Positions 28,222 through 37,000 of a stretch of DNA of 64,000 nucleotides are shown here, piece after piece (position 1 is the first letter of the stretch; each line of letters starts with the position of its first letter). Where the stretch lies: NCBI RefSeq assembly GCF_027111275.1, contig NZ_CP114286.1:5070501-5134500 (forward strand), given 5' to 3'. This DNA comes from Flavobacterium luteolum. Its GTDB lineage: Bacteria; Bacteroidota; Bacteroidia; Flavobacteriales; Flavobacteriaceae. Made by a program: the position numbers and the translations under genes. The notes beneath the pieces are model-generated. The model ran no database searches. It was not told the origin of the DNA and saw only the letters and a list, made by a program, of their open reading frames with translations.

Positions 28222-28599
28222 TTATACTACCGGAGGTCGGAATAAGGAAAGTAAATTTGGATCTGAATGAAGATCAGATCTATAAGTTGGTATTTTTAAC
28301 TGTGGTAATTCTGGATTGAAAGGAATTGGAAGCAAATCTTTGTCATCTATAATAAAAACAAAGTGAAACGAACTGCTGCTTATGGTTTTAAAAGGCAACT
28401 GCATGTCGCGATCGCCGTCGTTGTCTTTGAGATCTTCTCCCCAATAATGCATCGATAAAAAGTCTACAAAACTTAAGTCCATCAGTTTTTTGTGCTCTCC
28501 ATAATGCTGAATCAATATTGGCAGTTTATAAAACTGCTGTACAAAACTGCTGTTTGAAGCTATTAGAAAAATGAATATGTAGACAATTTGTTTTCGCAC
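28222..28599 (-). CDS. Small secreted or membrane-anchored protein of the metal-efflux locus
   Basis: 125 residues. A hydrophobic N-terminus (IVYIFIFLIASNSSFVQQF) could be a signal peptide or anchor. The rest contains LPILIQHYGEHKK, SFVDFLSMHYWGED and a proline-rich end (RPPVV). From memory, proteins with a VDFLSMHYWG-like segment precede heavy-metal RND operons in several Bacteroidetes. Several His and acidic residues (HYGEHKK, DNDGDRD) could bind metal; this is inference. It lies 80 nt upstream of the pump gene on the same strand. Confidence 0.65.
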   Translation of the reverse strand: MRKQIVYIFIFLIASNSSFVQQFYKLPILIQHYGEHKKLMDLSFVDFLSMHYWGEDLKDNDGDRDMQLPFKTISSSSFHFVFIIDDKDLLPIPFNPELPQLKIPTYRSDLHSDPNLLSLFRPPVV

Positions 28600-28674
28600 A
28601 AAGCAAATTTAACCCAAATTATATAATTTTTCACTACAAAAAATAGTTTGAATATATCTATTAACAATTTAGAC

Positions 28675-28971
28675 TTATTGAGACAACCCTTCTAAATGCT
28701 GAAAAACAGGAATTAAAGCTTTTCCTTTCTCTGTCAAATTATACTCGATATGGAGCGGTTTTAGTTTAATTGTAGTTTTCTCCAAAAGCCCTTCCTCTTC
28801 CAACTCTTTTAGGGCTGTAGATAATGATTGTTTATTGGAACCCTGAATCTGACGCAGTAGATTATTAAAACGCAAAGGCGCTTCTACAGCCAGACGGAAA
28901 ATTTCGGCTTTCCATTTTCCAGATAGCATTTTTAAAAGTCTTTGCGCCGGACAAGTTTCTGTTTCTTCCAT
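28675..28971 (-). CDS. HxlR-family winged-helix transcriptional regulator
   Basis: 98 residues with the HxlR signature. An N-terminal Cys in ETCPAQRLLKMLSGKWKAEI is followed by RFNNLLRQIQGSNKQSLSTAL (recognition region), LKELEEEGLLEK and YNLTEKGKALIPVF. Family members are small dimeric regulators, often redox- or aldehyde-responsive through the conserved Cys. It is divergent from the small membrane protein at 29062. A palindrome AGTCAA-N6-TTGACT (28985-29002) directly upstream is a plausible autoregulatory operator. It may control the efflux operon on the same strand. Confidence 0.88.
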   Translation of the reverse strand: MEETETCPAQRLLKMLSGKWKAEIFRLAVEAPLRFNNLLRQIQGSNKQSLSTALKELEEEGLLEKTTIKLKPLHIEYNLTEKGKALIPVFQHLEGLSQ

Positions 28972-28984
28972 AATGATTGTGGGT

Positions 28985-29002
28985 AGTCAAAAAAAGTTGA
29001 CT
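28985..29002. promoter_or_regulatory. Candidate HxlR operator
   Basis: AGTCAA (28985-28990) and TTGACT (28997-29002) form a perfect inverted repeat with a 6-nt spacer, 14 nt upstream of the HxlR ATG and about 60 nt upstream of the divergent gene. Position and symmetry fit autoregulation. Confidence 0.45.
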
Positions 29003-29061
29003 TATTGTTTTGGAAAGTTTTTTAATTAAAATTTGTTGTAATTCTAAAGTAAAAATATAAA

Positions 29062-29310
29062 ATGAAAGCCAAGAAACCAAGCGAAATGAGTATTGAAGAG
29101 CTATTAAAAATGCAGAAAACAATTCAGTCGACAATTAAGATTTTGATTGTGATTGCCATTATCGTTCTATTTCTGATTGTATTATTATTTCTAAAAAAAG
29201 GGTTTCTTATTTTAATACTATTCCCTTTTTTGGTGGCTTTCATTATGATTACCCACTCTAATTCTCTTAAAGAAATTGAACAAGAAATTACTTCTAGAGA
29301 TCTGGAATAA
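29062..29310 (+). CDS. Small two-helix membrane protein, hypothetical
   Basis: 82 residues. A helical, charged N-terminus (KKPSEMSIEELLKMQKTIQS) is followed by two adjacent hydrophobic helices: ILIVIAIIVLFLIVLLFL and FLILILFPFLVAFIMI. A short acidic tail (NSLKEIEQEITSRDLE) ends it. I do not recognise a functional family; many Bacteroidetes carry such small integral proteins. Divergent from the HxlR gene, with the candidate operator in between, so it could be a target of that regulator. Confidence 0.65.
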   Translation: MKAKKPSEMSIEELLKMQKTIQSTIKILIVIAIIVLFLIVLLFLKKGFLILILFPFLVAFIMITHSNSLKEIEQEITSRDLE

Positions 29311-29383
29311 AATTTACTGCTCAATATTCAGTTATAGTTTTTTTATTTTAATTTTTCTTAACTGAAAGTCATTCAAAAAAAAT

Positions 29384-29391
29384 TAAATTTG
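29384..29391 (+). promoter_or_regulatory. Candidate -7 element of the MscS gene
   Basis: TAAATTTG matches TAnnTTTG and lies 25 nt before the ATG at 29416. It overlaps a small inverted repeat TTTGGG-CT-CCCAAA (29388-29401). Confidence 0.4.
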
Positions 29392-29415
29392 GGCTCCCAA
29401 ATAAGCCTTTAAATT

Positions 29416-31770
29416 ATGATTATTCAAAAAAGAACCTTTTATTTTTTCTCTTTATTTTTACTTCTTTTCTTCTCGCAGATTAATTACGCTCAAGAGCAAA
29501 AAACAATCAAAAAAGAAAGCCGCGGAAGACTTTTTAATGACACTACAGCTACAGACAGCGATTACTTAATGGCAATTGAAAAAGCCGGAGAAGTATTAGA
29601 ATCTGCCTATAATGATATTGATTTTGCTGGTGATACGCGCCATCTTTTTGGCGATATGAAACGTACAGAAAGCAAACTGGATTTAATTTTGGCCAGTTTA
29701 AAAGGCGCAAATCCTAATGTACGCAATCAGCAGATGTATCGTGTTGTATTGCAGGAAATTCAGCAGGAATTAGAAGAACAGAACAAAGCAATCAATGCAA
29801 AAAATCTGGATCTAGAAAACATTAAAAAACGCGTAATTGATCTTCGCAAAGACAAAACTTTAATTACGCTGTTAAAGGATACTATTCGCCGTAAACAATT
29901 TCAAAAAGAGTTCGGAAATCTTAGAAAGAGATATGTTGCCACTGATAGTTTGATGACTAAAAACCAGACTACTTTAAACAATAAAAAAAGGTTAACGGTT
30001 CAACGCAAGATTTCAGTTTCTAATGCTTTGACAACTGTTGAAGGCAAACTGGAAAAATCTGGAATCAGCATTTTTAAGAAAGAATATCCTTCTCTATGGC
30101 AGATTAATGACACAGCTTCTAAGAAAAGAGTTACTCACAACATTAAAGCAAAAATTATAATTGAAGAAAATGTTGCGGCTTACTATCTGAGCTATAAAGC
30201 TGGCGGACTTATTACGCTATGTTTCTTTATGGGACTTTTATTTTGGTACATTTCTCGAAATATCAAATTCCTTAAAACAAACGGTTATTCTGAAAATCTT
30301 CTGCTTTTAAACTTCAAATATTTAAATCGTGGAGTTTTACTTCCGGTATTAGTAATCGCTTTGAATATTGCTGTTGTAACCAATTTGTATGCTCCTGCTT
30401 TGTTTTTAGAATTGATCCAGCTTTTCCTTTTAGGTGTTTTAATTTTCCTATTCAAAAATCAATGGTCTGGTGTTGCCATGAGAAACTGGCTTTATCTTTT
30501 AGGATTATTCTTCGCACTTTGCTTTCTGGATTTGTTTATTACAATAGGATTATTGCAGCGTTTTGCTTTTGTTGCGATTAATGTTTTAGGAATTCGCTAT
30601 GGGTTTGTTCAGATCAAAACACTTAAAGAAGAGCTTTATATAAAAGGCTTTTTAAAATGGGCAAGTATCATTTTTATCGGGTTAAACATCTTATCAATTC
30701 TTTACAATTTATTTGGAAGAGTTTCTCTTTCTAATACGCTAACCATTACGGCTTTTATATCACTTACTCAAATTGTAGCTTTAAGTGTTCTTTTGAAGAT
30801 TATTTTGGAAATTATTCTGCTTCAAATCTATACTACTAGAGTAAAAAGAGGAATTGAAAAAATGTTTGATTATGAAAGTTTATCAGATACTTTAAAAAAA
30901 CCTTTTATTATTGTCATTAGCTATATGTGGCTCATTGTGATTGCGTCAAATTTGAATATTTGGGAATCGCTTCGTGCTTCTCTGACTAAGCTATTAAGTC
31001 ATCCAAATACAATAGGAAGCATTACGTTTACTCTTGGTAATATTGTTTTATTCTTTATTATTATCTGGGCTGCACATTTGCTGCAAAAATATGTTGCGTA
31101 TTTCTTTGGTGAAATTGATGATGAAAATGAAGAAAACATTAATAAAAGACAGCACTCAAAATTGCTTATCACAAGATTGGTTGTTCTTATAAGTGGATAT
31201 TTGCTTGCTGTTGCGGCTTCTGGAATGCCTTTAGACAAATTGAGTATTCTTCTTGGTGCTTTAGGTGTCGGTGTCGGACTTGGGCTTCAGAACGTTGTAA
31301 ACAATTTTGTATCGGGAATTATCTTGATTTTTGATAAACCTATTCAAGTTGGTGATGTCGTAGAAATTAGTTCTGAATCTGGCCGAATCAAATCGATGGG
31401 ACTTCGTACAACTAAAATCAATGCTCCAAACGGTGCGGAAATCATTATCCCGAATGGTAACTTATTATCGCAAAATATTACGAACTGGACATATACCGAT
31501 AACTTTAAATTGGTTGAAATTACTGTTGAAATCAACGGAGAAACAATTCCAGAGGAAATTAATGCAATCGTAAACGAAACGCTTGCTAACCTTCCATTAG
31601 TAAACAATTCAAAACCATCACAAATATATTATAGTTCAATTTCTGACGGTAAATATAAACTTTTAATCAAATTTTGGTGTAGTATTTACAGGACGGAAGA
31701 AACGATAAGTTCAGCAAGGCAAGAGCTTTATATCAGTTTTAAAAACAAGGGTTTAACTTTTTCCAGTTAA
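29416..31770 (+). CDS. Mechanosensitive ion channel of the MscS superfamily, large type
   Basis: 784 residues. A signal peptide (residues 1-25, ending INYAQ) leads to a periplasmic helical domain rich in coiled-coil sequence (about 30-230). Multiple membrane helices follow. The pore helix and beta-domain signature are ILLGALGVGVGLGLQNVVNNF and SGIILIFDKPIQVGDVVEI. The large periplasmic domain recalls the MscK/YbdG-like branches. It releases solutes under hypo-osmotic tension. Monocistronic with a strong terminator. Confidence 0.92.
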   Translation: MIIQKRTFYFFSLFLLLFFSQINYAQEQKTIKKESRGRLFNDTTATDSDYLMAIEKAGEVLESAYNDIDFAGDTRHLFGDMKRTESKLDLILASLKGANPNVRNQQMYRVVLQEIQQELEEQNKAINAKNLDLENIKKRVIDLRKDKTLITLLKDTIRRKQFQKEFGNLRKRYVATDSLMTKNQTTLNNKKRLTVQRKISVSNALTTVEGKLEKSGISIFKKEYPSLWQINDTASKKRVTHNIKAKIIIEENVAAYYLSYKAGGLITLCFFMGLLFWYISRNIKFLKTNGYSENLLLLNFKYLNRGVLLPVLVIALNIAVVTNLYAPALFLELIQLFLLGVLIFLFKNQWSGVAMRNWLYLLGLFFALCFLDLFITIGLLQRFAFVAINVLGIRYGFVQIKTLKEELYIKGFLKWASIIFIGLNILSILYNLFGRVSLSNTLTITAFISLTQIVALSVLLKIILEIILLQIYTTRVKRGIEKMFDYESLSDTLKKPFIIVISYMWLIVIASNLNIWESLRASLTKLLSHPNTIGSITFTLGNIVLFFIIIWAAHLLQKYVAYFFGEIDDENEENINKRQHSKLLITRLVVLISGYLLAVAASGMPLDKLSILLGALGVGVGLGLQNVVNNFVSGIILIFDKPIQVGDVVEISSESGRIKSMGLRTTKINAPNGAEIIIPNGNLLSQNITNWTYTDNFKLVEITVEINGETIPEEINAIVNETLANLPLVNNSKPSQIYYSSISDGKYKLLIKFWCSIYRTEETISSARQELYISFKNKGLTFSS

Positions 31771-31789
31771 TCAAAACCAAGCCAAATAA

Positions 31790-31826
31790 AAAAAGAACTG
31801 CCTTATAAAAGGCAGTTCTTTTTTTA
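31790..31826 (+). terminator. Intrinsic terminator of the MscS gene
   Basis: Perfect 15-bp stem AAAAAGAACTGCCTT (31790-31804) / AAGGCAGTTCTTTTT (31809-31823) with a 4-nt loop and T run. Confidence 0.9.
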
Positions 31827-31987
31827 TATAAACGGGTTTATTATGTACTAAAAGTATTTTTAATGCACGATTTTATTGAATTGTTATGTTTGAAATATCT
31901 GAAGCAGTATTAACCTTGTGATATTTAAAATGCACTCTGACAAATCTTTATAATATTTCAATAATTTTCAACAAAATATTAAAAAAG

Positions 31988-32032
31988 GGTGTTTTCACCT
32001 ATTTTAAAAGTGCCTGCGGAACCTTACTTTTG
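31988..32032 (+). promoter_or_regulatory. Candidate promoter of the collar-adhesin locus
   Basis: TACTTTTG (32025-32032) matches the -7 consensus TAnnTTTG. A short inverted repeat GGTG-TTTT-CACC (31988-31999) lies 26 nt further upstream and could bind a regulator. The predicted transcript starts near 32038, giving a leader of about 150 nt before the first collar gene at 32189. The rest of the 418-nt gap 31771-32188 is AT-rich with nothing else recognised. Confidence 0.5.
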
Positions 32033-32188
32033 TCTTATTACAATAGGCTTATTCCTTTCTTTATAAAAAACTAAACATCAATTGATTAAAGAAATTAAAA
32101 ACTAACTTTTTACGAATAATCATTTTTTAACATTCTAATATTAGGTCGGAATAAAAAATCTATTTGCAACTAACACTAATATCTATTT

Positions 32189-32800
32189 ATGAAAAAAAAC
32201 TACTTTTTAACTTTTGTGCTATTATTTTTTACGAGTTTTCTTTTTGCTCAAGTAGATGAATACACAGGAGAAATTCGTCTTTTTGCTGGTACTTATGCAC
32301 CTAATGGCTGGGCATTTTGTGATGGTAGCACATTACCAATAAGCCAATACACCGCTCTGTATTCTATCATTGGCACAAGTTATGGCGGTGACGGAAAAAC
32401 TACGTTTAATCTTCCGGATTTACGTGGCCGAGTTCCTATTGGTGCTGGACAGTCAAACTCGGGATCGCTTTACGTTGTCGGGCAAACAGGTGGCCGAGAA
32501 CAAATAACTATTTTACCTAATGAGATGCCTTATCACACTCATTCTGCATCAATTACTGTTAGTAACGAAAATGCCTCTACAACCGTTCCCTCTTCGAGCT
32601 CAAGCATTGCAGTTTCAGGAATAAATTCGGGTAGAACTTTTGTTGCCAATTCAGGATATAGTTCTGGTGCAGGCAATATAGACATTCAAACTATTAATAC
32701 TACTCCCACAGGTTCAGGAAATCCTGTTAAGCTATCAAGACCAGCTCTTGGACTAAACTATATCATTTCCTTGAATGCTACTTATCCTCCACGTCCATAA
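32189..32800 (+). CDS. Secreted phage tail-collar-domain protein 1
   Basis: 203 residues. Signal peptide to FLFAQ (about residue 21), then the tail collar (microcystin-dependent protein-like) domain: GEIRLFAGTYAPNGWAFCDG, SIIGTSYGGDGKTTFNLPDL and RGRVPIGAGQ. A Thr/Ser-rich variable middle follows, and the end is LNYIISLNATYPPRP. The same domain occurs in phage tail fibres and in bacterial secreted MDP proteins. No T9SS C-terminal domain is present, so it leaves the inner membrane by Sec alone. First of three tandem paralogues leading into the giant adhesin gene. Confidence 0.9.
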   Translation: MKKNYFLTFVLLFFTSFLFAQVDEYTGEIRLFAGTYAPNGWAFCDGSTLPISQYTALYSIIGTSYGGDGKTTFNLPDLRGRVPIGAGQSNSGSLYVVGQTGGREQITILPNEMPYHTHSASITVSNENASTTVPSSSSSIAVSGINSGRTFVANSGYSSGAGNIDIQTINTTPTGSGNPVKLSRPALGLNYIISLNATYPPRP

Positions 32801-32810
32801 ATTTAAACAT

Positions 32811-33407
32811 ATGAAAAAAAAATACTTACTACTCATTATTCTTGTACTATTAGCTAAATCAACTTTTGCACAGATTCCTTTTGTGGGTGAAATAAGATTG
32901 TTTCCCGGCCAAATTGTTCCAAAAGGATGGATGAAATGCGAAGGACAAACTTTGTCCATAAATTCAAACCAAGCTTTATTTAGTATTTTAGGTGTCATCT
33001 ACGGCGGCAATGGAACAACAACTTTTATGCTTCCTGATCTTAGAAATAAAATGGCTATTGGAGTTGATCAAACTAACACCACTTTAGGACAATTAAAAGA
33101 TGGAAATAATACCATAAAAACGGCTAATTTGCCTGCTCATGTACATTCTGTTACAATAAAAGCATCTTCGGCTACAGCAAATTCAAAGGCACCTTCATCA
33201 GCCGTATCATTGGCTGCCCCTTTTCAAAACTTTAATAATTCTAATCGAAATATTAATTATTACAATTCATCTTCTGCAAATGTAACGCTTCCAGCTACAA
33301 GTTTATCCATATCAAATTCTGGAGCAGGGAATCCTGTTCAACTTCAGCCTTGTTTGTCAGGCAACTATTGTATAGCACTTCAAGGAGTTTATCCACCTCG
33401 CAATTAA
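32811..33407 (+). CDS. Secreted phage tail-collar-domain protein 2
   Basis: 198 residues from the ATG at 32811; an open frame upstream is overridden because this start gives a clean signal peptide (KKKYLLLIILVLLAKSTFAQ). Collar domain: GEIRLFPGQIVPKGWMKCEG, ILGVIYGGNGTTTFMLPDL and RNKMAIGVDQ. The middle is Ser/Ala/Asn-rich, and the end is YCIALQGVYPPRN. It is the most divergent of the three copies, so the set is not a recent triplication. It starts 10 nt after the first copy. Confidence 0.88.
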   Translation: MKKKYLLLIILVLLAKSTFAQIPFVGEIRLFPGQIVPKGWMKCEGQTLSINSNQALFSILGVIYGGNGTTTFMLPDLRNKMAIGVDQTNTTLGQLKDGNNTIKTANLPAHVHSVTIKASSATANSKAPSSAVSLAAPFQNFNNSNRNINYYNSSSANVTLPATSLSISNSGAGNPVQLQPCLSGNYCIALQGVYPPRN

Positions 33408-33417
33408 TAAAAAAAAT

Positions 33418-34014
33418 ATGAAAATAAAATACATTTTAATATTTGTTCTTTTTCTATCCACAAAAGCAATTCACGCGCAAGTCGATTGTTACATAGGAGA
33501 AATTAGGCTTTTCACAGGTAATTATGCTCCTCAAGGATGGCATATTTGTGATGGAAGTGTTTTACAAATTAGCAATAATGAAATATTATACACTTTAATA
33601 GGCACCACTTATGGCGGTGATGGCATAACAACATTTGCCTTGCCAGATTACCGAGGTCGTGTCGCAACAGGGGCATCGTCCAATTCACCTGAAGGAACAG
33701 TAGACGGAACAGAATCGATTACTTTAACAGTCAATAATTTACCCACACACACACATACCGGAAATATCAAAGTGAGTTCTGCAAAAGCAACAGCAAACGT
33801 TGCTTCCACCAACTCTTCTATTGCATCTCCTTCTATAACGGTAAACAATATAACAAGAGATGTGTTGGGTTATAATGAAAAGACACCAAACACTACTTTG
33901 GCTCCTGTAAGTTCAACTCCTGTTGGTAATAATTTACCCATAAATGTGATGCAACCTTACACAGCAATTAACTATATAATAGCCTTACAGGGCATATACC
34001 CACGTAGTAATTAA
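33418..34014 (+). CDS. Secreted phage tail-collar-domain protein 3
   Basis: 198 residues. Signal peptide to AIHAQ, then GEIRLFTGNYAPQGWHICDG, TLIGTTYGGDGITTFALPDY and RGRVATGAS. The end is NYIIALQGIYPRSN. Closest to copy 1. It lies 11 nt upstream of the 2223-residue SprB-repeat protein, which argues for one transcript. The role is unknown; co-assembly with the adhesin at the surface is inference from context. Confidence 0.88.
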   Translation: MKIKYILIFVLFLSTKAIHAQVDCYIGEIRLFTGNYAPQGWHICDGSVLQISNNEILYTLIGTTYGGDGITTFALPDYRGRVATGASSNSPEGTVDGTESITLTVNNLPTHTHTGNIKVSSAKATANVASTNSSIASPSITVNNITRDVLGYNEKTPNTTLAPVSSTPVGNNLPINVMQPYTAINYIIALQGIYPRSN

Positions 34015-34025
34015 AAACAGACAAC

Positions 34026-37000
34026 ATGAGAAAAATATACTCTATAATACTGGTCATATTCGTCTTTTCTAGTTCCATTTTTGCTCAATCGACAGAAACA
34101 TTTGAGACAGAAAGTGCTGGTAGTCTTTCTTTTACAGATAATGGCGTAATTTTTAATATTACCTCACAAAAGGGAGGGACATTTGCAATATCAGCTTTTA
34201 GCGGAACAGGATGGAGCGGTACAGCCCCCGATAATAAATATATTGACAATTCAAATACCGCAGATATTGGCTTTCCAGTTCAATTTACAATTAAAAGCAC
34301 TTCTTCTCCATTTAAATTAAAATCAATTTATCTTCTTCTGAGACAATCAGATTTAGATACTGGAGCAGGAACTTGCACAATAACAGGAAAACTAAACGGA
34401 GCTACTGTCTTTACCACAACTGCAATTTCTGGATTTAATACTGATAACTCAATTAGTAATGGTTACACGAACATAGATTTGAGTACTTATGGTGGTTTAG
34501 ATTATTCTAATGCTATAATAGATGAATATGTAATAAGTACTACCGGAACCTTTGAGTATGCTGCACTTGATGCTATGAAATGGGAAAAGATTCTCTCGAC
34601 AATTAATACAACTGCTAATTTGACAACTTTTGCAGCGTGCTCAGGCGCACCTTCTGCGCAACAATCCTTTACTGTTTCTGGCACAAATTTAAATAGCAAT
34701 GTAACAATAACGCCTCCAACGGGTTATGAAATATCTCAAAGTTCAGGCAGTAATTTTACTTCTAGCATTACTTTAACTCCAGGCGGTTCAACACTATCTC
34801 CTACTCAGATATATGTACGTACAAATTCGAGCGCTACCAATAATCCATCAGGAAATATTGTCATTGCATCACCAGGAGCGCCAAGCGTTACTGTTGCTGT
34901 GTCAAGCACAATAACTTCTTCACCAACAGTAAGCCAATCACCTGTGAGTAAAGTAGTATGCTTTGGATCAAATACTACCTTTAGCATTACTGATTCGGGA
35001 GCAACTTCTTACCAATGGTATCAAGATGCAGCTGGTATTATAACTCCTGTTTCCAATGGAGGCACATCTCCTTCATTCTCCAATGCTACTACAAAGACAT
35101 TAAGCATATCGAATGTAAACTCAAGTATAAACGGATATAAATATTACTGTATTGCTTCAAATGGCTCGTGTTCTATTACTACAAGTGCGGCTGTTTTGAC
35201 CGTTTCTCCTGAAATTACCAGCAATGTTTCAGCTAACACCCCAAGTACTTATGGAGCAAACGATGGTACAGCAACAGTAACTGTAACTGGAGGTAGTTCA
35301 CCCTATTTTTATTCTTGGGCTCCTAGCGGTGGTACTCGTGCTACAGCTTCTGGCCTTGCTCCAATGACATATACCGTTACTATTACAGATAACTTTGCCT
35401 GTACCAGCACGCAAACAGTAATAATAGCAGAATCTCCAGGAGCTTCTACTAGTATAACTTCACTAAGCGGATTTACTACTTGTCCCAATTTAGCTTCTAC
35501 TCCACAGAGCTTTAAAGTAAAAGCTGGTCAGTTATCTTCAACTTTAGATTTATCTGCTCCAGCAGGTTATGAAATAGCAACAACGGCTGGAGGTCCTTAC
35601 ACCCCTAACTTATCTATCGCACCTTCCGGTGGTATTGTAACGGAGCGAAACATATTTATACGTATTGCTACAACAGCTACAGGAACACCATCTGGAAATT
35701 TAACTGTTTCTTCTACAGGAATTCCAACAAAAAATGTAGCATTGTCTGGGACTATAACTCCAGTGCCTGCTATAACTACACAACCTTTTTCGAATACAAT
35801 CTGTGCAGGTGGCAGTACTACATTTAATATAACTACAACTAATGCAACTTCATATAAATGGCAAGCAGATCAAGGTAGTGGATTTAGAGACATTTTAGAT
35901 GGTGGTCCATATTCTGGTGCTACTAGTACTACTCTTACAATAACTGGGGCAACAGCTGCAATGAGGGGCTATGTATATAGAGCTTTGGCAACAAATAGCT
36001 GTAACACTACTGCCTATTCAAACAATGCTACACTAACTGTAAATTCTGCTCCGTCTATAACAACACAGCCTTCATCTACATCAGTTTGTATTGGTGACAA
36101 TACTGCTTTTTCTGTTACAGCATCTAATGCAACAGGGTATCAATGGCAGGTAGATCAAGGTTCAGGATTCGGACCTATATCAAACAATGCTCAATTTTCT
36201 GGTGCTACTACCTCTACTCTTACAATAACTGGAGCAACTGCCGAACTAGGTGGTTATGCATACAGAGTAGTAGTGACAGGAGGATGCAATCCTTCCGCAA
36301 CTTCAGGTAATGTAAACTTAACAATAGATTCTGCACCTTCTATAACAGCACAGCCTTCTGCAAGCTCTGTGTGTCAAGGAGCTAATACTACTTTTACCGC
36401 TACTGCCTCTAACGCAACAGGATATCAATGGCAGGTAGACAAAGGTGACGATAACGGATTTGCTAATGTATCAAACGGTGCTCCTTATTCTGGAGTCAAT
36501 AACGCAACTCTTACTATAACTGGAGCGACAGTGGCAATGAACGGGTATTCATATAGAGCTGTTGTAACTGGAACATGTACCCCATCAGTTACTTCAAATA
36601 GTGCAATTCTAACTGTAAATTCAGCTCCAGCAATAACAGCACAGCCTTCTGGAACACCGATATGTACGGGAGACAATATTGCTTTCTCTGTAACTGCATC
36701 TAATGCAACGGGATACCAGTGGCAGGTAAGTCAAGGAGGAGGAGGTTTTATTAATATCTCTGACTCGGCAGTATACTCTGGTGTAACAACTTCTACCCTT
36801 TCTATAACTGGAGCAACAGCTATAATGAACGGACTCTTATACAGAGCTGTAGCAACCGGCACTTGTACCCCGGCTGCAGTTTCTAACTCCGTAGTCCTAA
36901 CGGTTAACCATATTAATATACTTACCCCGAAAGTGGACATAGCCTGTTTTGGTGATGCCACTGGTCAAGCAACTGCAAATGCTACGGGCGGAACGGGTTC

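Noticed and set aside
31771..31987. Possible RNA gene in the gap after the MscS terminator
   Set aside because: No promoter-terminator pair, no stable long fold and no recognisable family.
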